In this document: piece by piece, positions 46,301 through 55,100 of the stretch | Position numbering within the stretch: the stretch's first letter is position 1 | Layout: every line of letters starts with the position of its first letter | Assembly (NCBI RefSeq): GCF_000003815.2 | Contig: NC_049990.1 | Location: 19,280,394 to 19,344,393, forward strand | Length of the DNA stretch: 64,000 nucleotides | From: Branchiostoma floridae | Taxonomy: Eukaryota > Chordata > Leptocardii > Amphioxiformes > Branchiostomatidae | Direction of reading: 5' to 3' | Translations under genes and position numbers: made by a program | Notes under the pieces: model-generated | Databases searched by the model: none | The model's input: the letters and a program-made list of their open reading frames with translations, nothing else | Told to the model about the DNA's origin: nothing

Positions 46301-47798
46301 TCTATCGACTTGATATCAATCATATGTACTTTAAAACAGTAGATACAGTTTACTCCATGGATAAAGGTGAACTAGCACTACATGTATAAGAAAACACAAG
46401 TTAACAAATGTAAAGTAAAGACTCTAATATATACAGAATGATTGAAATATCAGTGGTTATGGATAGTGTTATTCATGGGTTCTTCAATGGTTCTGAAGAA
46501 ATGTAACATTGGAAAACAATTTTCTGAGTTGACTAGATGACTTACTCCTGTCATAATATTTATATCACTTATCATTATAACAAATATCCTACACTCAATT
46601 TCTTATCAATATCTCACACAACAATGCTTAAACACATGACTTGATTTTCATCATTTGATGTCTGTAATACAGGAGACAATATCATAACAGCCAACCAGGG
46701 AGGAGATGGGGAGACTGCAGTTCCATCAGAGAACACAGGGGGCGCTCCTGTTCCCATGGCTGTGGGGCTGTCCATTGCTGCAATACTGCTGGTCCTCCTG
46801 GTCTTGGCTTTTGTCAAGTGTCGACCCAGGATCAACCAGTCTACAGCTGGGTAAGTAGGACCGCGCAAGCAATGGTTTAAATATAGAAAATGACTTTTGT
46901 ATGGATTAGTTGGTACTTTGAGTAGTGGTGCATTATGAAGTTGACTATACATTGATGAAGGATCACTTAAGATAGACCAATACAGTCAATCACAATTAGA
47001 TGCTAAACCAATGAGGTCATGGCAATTAGCGGATCAACCTATCAGAGAGTAGTTGACTAGAAGGTCTGCCAAATCTTTGGATTTATATGTTTTTATTTTG
47101 CATTACTATCTTTTGACAAAGGTGGGCAGGGTTACAAGATTAATCGTTTTAAATGAATTTCAATAACTTATCCTCTAAAGTCTATTTTCAATTTCCTCTC
47201 TCAGTTTCCTAGCATTACAACAAAAATGTTAATTTTATGCCCAAGAAAGGGCCATGGAATGAACTGGGACCAGTGCAGACATCTAATCTACAACTTATAT
47301 TTCATTTACAGCCTACAGAAGACTCTGCCATCAGTGTTCTTCAAAAAGCCTCTGAAAGAACCGGACCACATCTACGACAACCCAAAGTTTCTTCCTGAAG
47401 AGACAGCCATCAACAAGAAGTCCATCAGTGAGAAACAGATCCACGTCATCCTGCCGCAACAGCCGGCCTTCCCACCCCCTCCACCTCCTCCTCTGATTGG
47501 TCAGAGCAGCAGGCGTACCAGTAGGAGGTCCCCAGCTGTATCACCTGCGCAGCCGCCTACAGCACCTGGCAGCCGCCGAGCCCCGCGGAAGGCGAGAGCA
47601 GAGAATCCATACGTCCTTGACCCAACGCGACACATCCAGCACAACCACCAGGCTGTTGACCCACCAGGTCAGGGGGCAGAGGTCAACGACTATGGCACCT
47701 TCCCAGGGCAAAGGCCAGAGGTCAACAATGATGACACCATCAGTGAGCACATCTATGAGACCCTTGATCACCATGATGTCCCTGTCTCAATGATTTAG
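24568..47798 (+). CDS. Large single-pass receptor: YWTD propeller, EGF, WAP, antistasin, tail
   Basis: Thirty coding exons join in frame (about 1,644 residues): 24568-24625, 25064-25337, 26619-26709, 27256-27473, 28351-28494, 29344-29461, 29936-30092, 30631-30750, 31310-31444, 31910-32047, 32653-32745, 33246-33533, 34143-34265, 35323-35445, 35980-36117, 36514-36657, 36918-37052, 37492-37737, 38648-38767, 39274-39408, 40687-40806, 41039-41170, 41810-41932, 42412-42555, 42785-42928, 43915-44157, 44667-44789, 45933-46175, 46673-46850, 47312-47798. All have AG/GT borders. From exon 7's end through exon 28's end every junction is phase 1, so domains can be shuffled or skipped without frame loss. 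The start ATG opens a typical signal peptide. The overall shape resembles pro-EGF or LDLR-related receptors, but WAP and antistasin-like inhibitor domains are not usual there, so I give no symbol. It acts at the cell surface; ligands and proteases bound are unknown. Confidence 0.85.
25560..25640 (-). repeat. tRNA-like sequence (SINE head or tRNA pseudogene) in receptor intron 2
   Basis: On the minus strand GGCACAGTGG resembles box A and GGGATCGAATCC resembles box B. Between them GCGTT..AACGC can form an anticodon-like stem, and a T run follows. The acceptor stem does not pair, so it is not a working tRNA gene. Separate from the SINE family at 40.0 and 58 kb. Confidence 0.45.
25880..26155 (+). 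repeat. Diverged ~160-bp direct repeat, two units
   Basis: TTGATTGGTTCACCTCTG.., CCAATC.AAAAGCT.GAAACG.GGAGTA and TGTTTACAGCTTCCATT occur in order at 25890-25990 and again at 26050-26150. Confidence 0.7.
26396..26562. mobile_element. MITE with TIR AGTTAACCTTTATCC
   Basis: Ends AGTTAACCTTTATCCGTGGGG and its imperfect complement AGGTTACCTTATGGATAAAG. Related diverged copies occur at about 26230-26385 and in introns near 46230-46375, 53713-53912 and 59185-59320, recognised by the GGTTTCAAA..AATATTTTGAA centre and the TTTATCC..GGGTAACC end. Confidence 0.7.
26619..30092 (+). CDS. Receptor exons 3-7: YWTD (LDLR class B) propeller blades
   Basis: Five exons (26619-26709, 27256-27473, 28351-28494, 29344-29461, 29936-30092) each carry one YWTD-type strand: VVLWSE, IYWCD, LMFWAS, LYWAD and LYYTD. 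They have the usual GLAVDW / GLALHP / GLALDY / GLAMYQ partner strands. With IWAE in exon 2 this makes six, the number needed for a closed six-bladed propeller, and the EGF of exon 8 follows directly as in LDLR, LRP and pro-EGF. Such propellers bind ligands extracellularly. Introns between blades mostly start in phase 2 or 0, unlike the phase-1 EGF part, so the two halves probably have different origins. Confidence 0.85.
28520..29091. mobile_element. Possible TIR element in receptor intron 5
   Basis: CCTTTCCACTAG near 28521 pairs with CTAGTGGAAAGG near 29077, and a GGCG..CGCC pair follows inward. No clear target-site duplication; family not assigned. Confidence 0.5.
30631..30750 (+). CDS. Receptor exon 8: EGF closing the propeller
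   Basis: [37 protein letters not shown] has six cysteines with the spacing of the EGF that packs against YWTD propellers. It is bounded by phase-1 introns on both sides. Confidence 0.85.
30797..30945 (+). repeat. Intronic direct repeat, copy 1
   Basis: AAGCATTTAA, TTAGCTTTGATACT, GGTGCTAGCCTTGGTGCTG and GATATT.TTCTGAAA recur in the same order at 32160-32305, within different introns (8 and 10) of the receptor gene. Confidence 0.75.
31310..31444 (+). CDS. Receptor exon 9: WAP four-disulfide core domain
   Basis: Eight cysteines fit the WAP pattern exactly: C-x9-C-x3-C-x5-C-x5-CC-x3-C-x3-C, read as [33 protein letters not shown] domains are small disulfide-locked units, many of which inhibit serine proteases or act as antimicrobial peptides. 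A whole-exon phase-1 unit, so it is easily shuffled. Confidence 0.9.
31910..32047 (+). CDS. Receptor exon 10: EGF-like, non-calcium type
   Basis: [31 protein letters not shown] has six cysteines and the EGDGR..G.GC ending shared with exons 12, 15, 16, 17, 24 and 25. These form a second EGF subfamily inside the protein, distinct from the calcium-binding D-I-N-E-C type. Confidence 0.85.
32160..32305 (+). repeat. Intronic direct repeat, copy 2
   Basis: Diverged partner of 30797-30945. Together they flank the exons coding the WAP and following EGF domain, so they may mark an old segmental duplication. Confidence 0.75.
32653..32745 (+). CDS. Receptor exon 11: antistasin-like domain
   Basis: [20 protein letters not shown] followed by RCPICECR gives six cysteines in the antistasin order (C..C..C..GF..D..CPxCxC). 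Family members from leeches and other invertebrates inhibit trypsin-like and clotting proteases. At 31 residues it is a single minimal unit. Inhibitory activity here is inference. Confidence 0.8.
33246..33533 (+). CDS. Receptor exon 12: second WAP domain fused to an EGF
   Basis: One 288-nt exon holds two domains. The WAP part has a seven-Asp run in its first loop and an extra cysteine between the second and third framework positions (CWCHC), making nine; the [10 protein letters not shown] end is standard. An acidic linker (DSDSSED) leads to an EGF-like unit ([27 protein letters not shown]). The odd cysteine could pair between molecules or be a polymorphism. Confidence 0.8.
34143..37052 (+). 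CDS. Receptor exons 13-17: five EGF-like domains
   Basis: Exons 34143-34265 and 35323-35445 encode calcium-binding EGFs ([16 protein letters not shown] and [16 protein letters not shown], with the Asn/Asp-x-aromatic hydroxylation and calcium pattern). Exons 35980-36117, 36514-36657 and 36918-37052 encode the second subfamily. The first two of these share [10 protein letters not shown] and are nearly identical in DNA over that stretch, pointing to recent exon duplication or conversion. The intron between exons 13 and 14 carries a TTAA-flanked 510-bp MITE. Confidence 0.85.
34779..35288. mobile_element. 510-bp TTAA-flanked MITE (piggyBac-type)
   Basis: The element begins AGGGACATAATGTA and ends with ATGATGTCCCT in inverted order, directly flanked by TTAA at 34775-34778 and 35289-35292. 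TTAA duplication is the hallmark of piggyBac-type insertion. The interior is GC-richer with no open frame. Confidence 0.85.
35466..35600 (-). repeat. Retroposon 3' end with (ACAA)n tail
   Basis: Read on the minus strand, a short retroposon-like segment ends in repeats of CAAA within 35475-35500. Only the 3' end is recognisable. Confidence 0.4.
37492..39408 (+). CDS. Receptor exons 18-20: four EGF domains
   Basis: Exon 37492-37737 carries two calcium-binding EGFs without an intron between them (DEDECADD.. and [16 protein letters not shown]..). Exon 38648-38767 carries one ([15 protein letters not shown]..). Exon 39274-39408 ([30 protein letters not shown]) has only five cysteines: the fourth is replaced by Ser. 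Three non-coding partial copies downstream still encode Cys there. Confidence 0.85.
38110..38433. mobile_element. MITE with repeated ACTTGCCCGA phrases
   Basis: Ends CAGGGTTGAACAAG and CTTGTTTATCCCTG form inverted repeats. TAGTT directly flanks both sides. The interior repeats ACTTGCCCGA and CGGGCAAGT several times in both orientations. hAT-like termini are possible, but the 5-bp duplication is short for that group. Confidence 0.65.
39400..39880 (+). repeat. Three partial tandem copies of receptor exon 20
   Basis: The 3' two-thirds of exon 20 plus its donor and about 50 bp of intron (ATAGATATAAC repeats, CTATAAATAATGAGATGATG) are repeated after 39460, 39600 and 39780. Each copy keeps the frame [15 protein letters not shown] and a GTATAG or GTATGG donor, but none has a pyrimidine-rich acceptor or the first cysteine. 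I read them as an exon-derived minisatellite and not extra exons. Confidence 0.85.
40006..40200 (+). mobile_element. SINE fragment, same family as 57955-58250
   Basis: TTCCTCACTCCGTCCAGATGT, AAAAATTGGTACCTGACCT, AGGCAGTAAAAGG.GATGGAAGGAGAG, and ACTACTGTGCCCTCCACT appear in the same order as on the minus strand of 57955-58250. The tRNA-like head is missing here. Confidence 0.75.
40204..40411. mobile_element. MITE, TIR CTGTAAATGCA, TA duplication (copy 1)
   Basis: Flanked by TA at both ends (40202-40203, 40412-40413). The interior alternates TTCGCGGT and TTTTAA phrases. Sister copies lie at 43641-43848 and 49770-49987. TA duplication suggests a Tc1/mariner-type source. Confidence 0.85.
40461..40614 (+). 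mobile_element. CAGTCAAACCTG-family repeat, left arm before exon 21
   Basis: Nearly identical to the reverse complement of 41501-41653 over about 153 bp. It ends at TCCCTTG without the second terminal repeat and so looks truncated. Confidence 0.9.
40687..41932 (+). CDS. Receptor exons 21-23: calcium-binding EGFs
   Basis: Exons 40687-40806 ([17 protein letters not shown]..), 41039-41170 ([15 protein letters not shown]..) and 41810-41932 ([18 protein letters not shown]..) each encode one EGF with the calcium-binding start and the aromatic residue of the GSYxC segment; exon 22 has GSFRC. Exons 21 and 22 lie between two nearly identical inverted repeats (40461-40614 and 41501-41653). Confidence 0.85.
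41470..41653 (-). mobile_element. CAGTCAAACCTG-family element, complete, after exon 22
   Basis: Both ends carry ACAGTCAAACCTGT in inverted order, and the interior repeats GTGGCCACT and CACCTGTC. It is the inverted partner of 40461-40614. Confidence 0.9.
42412..46175 (+). CDS. Receptor exons 24-28: seven EGF domains
   Basis: Exons 42412-42555 and 42785-42928 are of the second EGF subfamily; the first repeats the [10 protein letters not shown] phrase of exons 15 and 16. Exons 43915-44157 and 45933-46175 each carry two calcium-type EGFs in one exon, as does exon 18; exon 44667-44789 carries one. Intron insertions between them include two MITEs (43034-43294, 43641-43848) and a 569-bp TIR element (45329-45897). 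Confidence 0.85.
43034..43294. mobile_element. 261-bp foldback MITE
   Basis: Two arms of about 95 bp pair with high identity (AAAGTAGTTACTCAAGCAAC at the left, its complement at the right), leaving a loop of about 70 bp with GAAGTGATC/GATCACTTC at its base. No target duplication identified. Confidence 0.85.
43641..43848. mobile_element. MITE, TIR CTGTAAATGCA, TA duplication (copy 2)
   Basis: Flanked by TA at 43639-43640 and 43849-43850; sister of 40204-40411. Confidence 0.85.
45329..45897. mobile_element. 569-bp TIR element, TAGCCTGGAATCCAG
   Basis: Inverted arms of about 120 bp (45329-45449 and 45781-45897) enclose a short centre. The open frames crossing it on both strands are mirror products of the arms and the centre and match no family I know. 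A diminutive relative with the TIR AGCCTGGATACCAG lies at 52542-52626. Confidence 0.8.
46673..47798 (+). CDS. Receptor exons 29-30: transmembrane helix and cytoplasmic tail
   Basis: Exon 29 (46673-46850) gives a short stalk and [20 protein letters not shown], a membrane helix at about residues 1452-1471, stopped by KCRPR. Exon 30 (47312-47798) gives a 160-residue tail with a seven-proline run followed by LIG, Arg/Ser-rich stretches and tyrosine motifs IYDNPKF, NPYV, DYGTF and IYETL. Proline runs of this type bind SH3, WW or EVH1 domains, and NPxY/YxxL-type motifs serve endocytosis or signalling adaptors. The frame ends VPVSMI and a stop. Confidence 0.85.
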
Positions 47799-48423
47799 AT
47801 GTACCATTAAGAAAAGGGAGATGCAATTTGCATGATGCTAAATGGAGATTGGTACATAGATTTGATTGAACTAAGGCAATGTAAATTGCACTATGCAGCT
47901 GTCTATGCTGGTAGTATACTCTTACTACATGATTTTAAGATTTAAGCTAAGCTAGTTGGTACTGAACAGATTGTCTAACCAGACCTAAATCACAATGACG
48001 ATGACTTTAAAGAATAGAAAGAGTCAGTCACTGTCATTGTATAGAAAGTAGAATGCCAGAATTTGAAGAATATCTTACAACTGCAGAGCAGTTTTTATTT
48101 GCGGTGTTACATTATATTTTATCAATAATGTGTTGCTGTTTTACCATATATAGCATTCCCAATGTTATTTGCCAGCCAATATTTGCCATATTAGTTTAAA
48201 GGCTTAGAATATACATTAGATTTTGTGTTTTGGTGATTTTTGACGTAAGGGATTCTATCATAAATGTAAGAGAAATTTAAGACCTTAGAGTAAGAGATTA
48301 TACTCAAGACAAGATAATAATTCCCATTTGAATGGAATAATGCATTAAGCTAAGAGTGTGATCTAATAATACTGCACAGCATAAGGTATTTCATAATTTT
48401 GCTGACATCATGCTTCCTGCTTT

Positions 48424-48463
48424 AATAAAAATACAAACTTTAAGTTATCTTTTGGTCTTTATT
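48424..48463. terminator. Convergent poly(A) signals of receptor gene and MARS2
   Basis: AATAAA at 48424-48429 on the plus strand lies about 630 nt after the receptor stop. TTTATT at 48458-48463 is AATAAA on the minus strand, about 650 nt after the MARS2 stop. Both are the expected orientation for the two convergent genes. Confidence 0.65.
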
Positions 48464-49109
48464 TCAACCATACCAAGTTGAACCATTAGATGCATTATGA
48501 CTTTGAAGAAGTAGAGTCTATTATTAAAAAGTTACTTTAAGTTGATTCAATTATGGATTTTCCAAATGAACTCACATAAAGTACTTGTCTATTAAGTTAC
48601 TTTAAGTTGATTCAATTATGGATTTTCCAAATTAAGTCACATAAAGTACTTTAAGTTACAGAAAATGATAATGTATCCATTACAATGTGGAACATTTAGT
48701 CAAATCGAAATGTGACTTATTATATAAAGTGACAAAAGTACTTCATATAAAACTTTTCATTCTAGTCCCTCTTGTAAAGCATATCTCAAAATGTTTCATG
48801 TGTGTAATTAGAACAGTTATCAATTTCCAGTATCTGGGTGGTCTGGCTAAGCCTCAATGTCAAAAATAGGAGCAGGAAAGAAAGAGACCTAAACCCCATA
48901 AGAGCCCACTTCGTTTCCAAAGTCACAGTATGGTGAAATTTGGCAAAGTCAACGATGCTTCATTTGTAAGAGTCAGGTCTTTTTGGAATGCCAACTACAA
49001 AATGGAAGTATGGTGATTTCCGCTTTTTAAAAATTTGCATATATTATGTGCTGATGTTTCTCACCATCTGCAGCCTCAAGAGTACATGTGCACATCAAAA
49101 ACGGTTGGG

Positions 49110-52100
49110 TCAGTTTTTCTTCTGAAGTCTTTGAAACAATACTCCTCTGTTTGTTCCAAGAGTTCTTCCTACATAAGGTGCCTCTCTGCCTTTTACACAT
49201 GGAACATCCTCTGCATCACTCCAAGATCTCTCCGTTTCCTCAACTCCAAGTCTACTCAGAAGTCCACTCATCAAATTGGGCATGACAGGCTGTAGAAGTA
49301 TCCCAGAAACCCTCAGTGTTTCCATGGCAACGTGAAGGATGGTCGACGCCCACTCTTGGTCCTGAGGGGTGTTGCCAAGTTTCCACGGCTTGTGTCTGTG
49401 TACGAAACCGTTTGCCTGTTTCACGCATAGCATGGTTTCTTCTAGCACCTTGTAGATATGGAAGTTTTCATAGTGTTGATCAACAGAACCTGAAAAAAAT
49501 GACACAAAGAGAACTGCCTCGATGAAGGTTAGACACCCAGGTAAAATAAGATACGTAGGAAACGTAATTGCTTATTCAAAAATTAAGCATTTAACAGTCT
49601 CTCAATGATGACAATTGTCAAAGAAAGAACTGTTCAACTGTTGTTGATGTTGATGGTAGCAACACAAGTTAGAGTTGAAATATTCACTTAAAAGTGATGA
49701 AAACAGAGAAACAACTGTTACAATAAACTTACAATAATAAACATATTGATGCATAAAGGATTCCAGATACTGTAAAATAATGCATTTAAGTTTGCAGGGA
49801 TATAATTTTGCAGTAGCAGGAATAAGGACTGTTAGCGGTAGTTTTAAGTTTGTAGTAGTGCTATCCACTGTACATGTAGTCTCTTACTGCCATGGAAAAA
49901 TGTTCGCGGTGGTTTTAAGTTTGCGGTGAATTGGCAATGCAAACACTGCAAACATAAAACTGCCACAAAAATTTCTGCATTTAACAGTACTTTATGTTAC
50001 CTGGCAACTCTTGTAAAGTCTTCAGTAACTTGTAATCTTCTTCTGTTGCCAGACTGTTGCTCTGTCTCCCAGGATGCACTGGGAACGTGTTGGCTGAGAA
50101 TGCTGGGAAGGTCTGGGTGGGGTTCAGGCTTGTTGCCAGGCAACGGTTCAGCAGCCCTCCTATGTTGCCTGCCAGGTCTGCATTCAGGACTTTCACCACT
50201 TTCTCATCTGAATAATCTGGAAAAACACACATTCAAAGCTTACATATGCACACAAATTAGTACAAACAAATGCCCGAGTTAGATCTATTGGTCAACTAGA
50301 TACAGTAACTGTAAAAATTTAATGCAGAAATGTTCACGGTACGTTTCAGCCCCAAAGCAGTTTATAATCAACATTATCAAGCAACTAGCAAGTGCTGGGG
50401 GGTTCCATATGTAGCCCCCCTTTCCTGTTGAGCAAGATTGCAAATACAAAGATTTCTCAACCGCCATAGATATTGTATCTTGTCGTCCCTGCATATGTCT
50501 GTTATGTCTATTATCAGTGACCTGTACCTAGCCCGTCGAGGCATGAATGTACAATAAAGGTCTTTCAATTAATTAATGGCTGCACCACTCTGAGATTGTG
50601 AGTAATTGTAGGCATTAACATAAAATAGCAGAACATATGCAATACTATATCAAAGAAAATATGTAAGCCCTTATTGTAATATGTTACTAGTGACTAGGTT
50701 GTTAAGCTTTATCCTATAGTAGGCTATACTACATGTAAGCATATTTTGTACTTTGTGTAATATTTGTTGCCATACATCGTATCATGTACAATTGTCGTGC
50801 AATAAAGTGCTTCTAGGAAGTGTGTCCCAAGTTAGAAGAAAGTACACTCTCCCACTCACCTCCGTCTGCCTCCAACACCCCATGCTTGAGGAGGAAGTAG
50901 CGCAGTCCGTCTGCCGAGTACCGCTGGATTCTGTCAAACGGGTCTACAACGTTTCCTTTACTCTTCGACATCTGGAAGGAAAGAAGAAGGGAAACTTGAA
51001 CAAAAGCAAAAATTTCCAGTATATAAGACAGCTAATGCAAGTGCAAGGATGCAAGTTACCTTTCAGTATCATACAAAGTCATATAACCACTAAATGACTG
51101 GATCTGTATTGCAAAAGTTTAAACTTTGTTCCAACACAAAGAAAGAACTCACCATAAATTTTCGGTCGAGCACTCCGACCTTCTTCAGATGAAATGATTC
51201 GCTGACTAATCCGGAAGTCGTCGGATGACGTCAGGTAGCAGCGAATCATAAATGGCGGGAAGGCGAAACCTGCCACCATCACGGTTCAACGAGGGTTGAT
51301 GTGCCCTAATNNNNNNNNNNNNNNNNNNNNNNNNNNNNNNNNNNNNNNNNNNNNNNNNNNNNNNNNNNNNNNNNNNNNNNNNNNNNNNNNNNNNNNNNNN
51401 NNNNNNNNNNGCGCCATTTATGATTCGCTGCTACCTGACGTCATCCGACGACTTCCGGATTAGTCAGCGAATCATTTCATTTGAAGCAGGTCGGAGTGCT
51501 CGACCGAAAATTTATGGTGAGTTCTTTCTTTGTGTTGGAACAAAGTTTAAACTTTTGCAATATGGAATTTACCAACACAGATGAGCTTTCATTCAGATGA
51601 CTGGATCTGATTTTGTTTGATTCTGTTTAGACCTTTATTTGAACCTATATTTTTCATTGATGTCATGAGGGAGGTAAGAGTCAGATAAAATACAACAGAG
51701 GTACAGATTACACCGAGTCCTGATTTAAATTGAGTGAAATTACATTTGAAGATTCACTCAACTGTATCAAACTGTGTAAGGTAATTTTAGTGTCACAATG
51801 TCATGTCAAATAAACCTAAGGTTGCAAATATCTGGGTTACTAAATACAATCATTACTAGTATGCTAGAAAAGGCAACATGAAAATTACCACGAAAAACAT
51901 GTAGGCTGCAGTACCATTTCTAGTCACTAGAGAGCACTGCTAGCATTTCAAACAAAATTATGCTATGCACAGAGTTAATCACAGAGTTTTTAACACACAC
52001 CTTCTGACTTTCCATCAGCCAATGGGAGTGCGTTACCACGCTCCGTGGGGGGTCCAACCCTGCCGCCATCAGGAAGGCTGGCCAGTAGACAGCATGGAAC

Positions 52101-55100
52101 CTGTTATGTTAGATTAAACGTTTATTTTCAGGTATATGCACAAAGATATGCATGTTTTTTGTACAATGTAACTTTGACTATACAGTATATGTTTGATGTA
52201 ATAACCAAGTATGGCTGGATGCACTGTATGCACAAGTTTGTAACCAAGTTATTCCATCCTAAAAATTAAAGAGTACAGTTCTTCTATTATTTTCAACTGC
52301 ACATTGTTCTCTACATGAATATCACGCTCTAAAAATTAATAATTAGAAACATAATCAAGAAACTGCTTCACTCCCATTAGGAATAAGATAAGAAGGCAAT
52401 TGTTTTATTGTGCTACATCAAATAGGAGGACTACTATAAATCATTTTTACAAAATCATTAAAGACAAAATCAAAATTGCCAAAGCCATCAGAATCTGGTA
52501 GAGGATTAAGTTAGAAATAAAAAAAAAGCCCCTTTTATCAAAGCCTGGATACCAGCCCCCAGCCCGATCTCTATCTCTATCCTGTGATTGATATTTGAGA
52601 TTGGTCTAGGATCTGGTATCCAGGCTATTTTTTTCATTAGGCCACAGCAAGTAAATTTTATGGATGACATCAGCGCGCGCATTAATTTTCGCCTAATTTC
52701 AAACAATTTTTTCTTTCTTCGGAGATGGTCAACATGACGAGAAAGTACCAAAATGCGCAAAAATGTTGTGCTGTAGGCTAATAATTGTACTTGTAAAATT
52801 GACACTTGCGAGGTACCCAGGACTGTTGTTGTAGAAATGAAACTTATTGGATAGTTGTAAAAGTGACACCAATATGGAAGCCATGAGTGTGGTTACCAAC
52901 TTTGTTTGCAATGCCAATCTACCACACTAGTGTCACTTTTACCACACCAATACACGTCTTAAATACAGGAATGAATGCCTTGTTGGCTCTGATACCATGT
53001 TTAAAAATTTGTCCCTTTAATTCTTTTTACAACAGTTATCACAACTTTATGGTGCCTATTTTTGAAAATGTAGCCATCTTGTTTTTTTCACCCATCTTTT
53101 TTTTTCACCCTATCGCACTAATTTTGCAGTCTGCAGAGGATGTTATCCATAAAATTTACTTGCTGTGACCTTATGTCACAAAACAAGGTGGAAATGCTAG
53201 TGCACAAAGTCCAATAGGCACATGTTGGCCCCCATACCTTACAATGTCCTTTCCTACAACATGGCAGTCAGCAGGCCAGTGGGCGTGGTGGTTGTCAGGG
53301 TAACCACAGACTGTCAGATAGTTCACCAGGGCATCAAGCCATACATAGATCTAACATCAGAAACAGGAAAAAAGGTTGTAAAACTCATCACACATTTAGT
53401 CATAGCCGACAAGTGCATTCGGAATTGATCATAGCCTAAAGGACCAGTTCATACAAAGGACAGACCAGAATTCATAAAAAAGTGCTAAAAAATTGAGATA
53501 TGACATCAAATATTCTTAGTTTATCATACCAGTTATCTAATTCTACATACACTTTGATTTCAATGTACCAGTATATGTACATTCTGTAAAGAAAAAGTGA
53601 TATGAGATACATCTATTACAGACTTTACTAAGTACAATAAACTGAATTTAGCTATTGAGGTGTCAGGACAAATCAGGACTGAGTAGTAACATAGATCACT
53701 TTTTTCCAAGGGCTAACCTATATCCAATAAAAATGGCATCTAGGTATATCAAGTTGACGGACTTGATATCATATCGATAGACGGTGGTTTAAAACTTCAA
53801 TCTTTTGAAAATTTTACAATTTGAAACCATCATCCGTGAATCTGATATCCCTAAATACCCTGATTCAGAAACAGCCAATATACCTTACCCACAGGATAAA
53901 GGTAAACTTATAAGCATTAAAAAGTGACAATTTGAGTTAATTAAACTTGACAGTTGAGACCTACAGTTTGTGTGGGGTCGTCAGGTACAGGTATCCCCCA
54001 GGGGAGCCGATCACGTTGTCTGGACACGGACAGGTCCTCCAGCCCCTCCCCCAGCCAGCCTCGCACCAGGGTACGGTACTTATCAGGGTACACAGCTACA
54101 TGGGGAAACACATGGTGAAGTGTAACAATAACACTGTATATGATTCTATACGCAAAATTGACTGCATGCGTAATTGGAGAAGACAAGAAAAAAATGAAGC
54201 TGTCAGAAAACTAACTCTTCTCAACTTCTGGGCCTTTGTATGTATAGCTTTAAAGAAACTATTCGTGTCCATTGTTTTTTTTTTATCTAGACATTAACCT
54301 CTCTGACTAGAAGTTAGTTGATGTAAACTCCTTGGTAGAAGGTACATATAAATTGATTGATTGATTTTATTTTGCACTTTAAAAAATGATACATACAGAA
54401 AATTATAGAATACAACAGAACGTGCAAGGGGGGAGAAAAAAGCCATGTGGCTTATACAAACTCTCCCCCCGTCAAAATATACAAATCATGATACAATTAA
54501 ATGGTCATGAAGATTATACATCGAACAATAATAAACCAAGTGAAAATAATATAACTCAGTAATCATACACAACGTTACTATTAATCTTAACATCAAAAAC
54601 TGAAATTGGACAAAACTAAACATGATCAACAGATCATAAAGAAATTAGTCAAAATCATACAATTAATCATGCTAGCAAAACAAAATGAAAGCAAATACAG
54701 ATAACCAAGACAATGGGTGCAAAGACTGCAAACAAACAGGTTAAAGGAGCACCAAATACACGGTATAATACTAAATGATAATTGAGCATAACATGATCAA
54801 AAACAAGGAAAAAAACAAATCAGGAGTAAATAGTTGGCTTCTCTATAAGGTTGTTTTTCATACGTTTCTTGAAAATGGAAAGGGACTGACAATTTCGTAG
54901 GGAAAGACTTAGAGTGTTCCATATGGATGGGCCTCTAAACATTATAGTAAATTGTGTTAGGTTCGATTTTGTTTTGATAGGTCTAAGACTGTTTTGCTGC
55001 CTTGTACTGTGATTGTGAATATCTGCGTTGTACTTAAAAATGTCTTTATATAGGACTGGTAAGAAAGAATTATTGTGAATAACTTTATGGACGAAAATGG

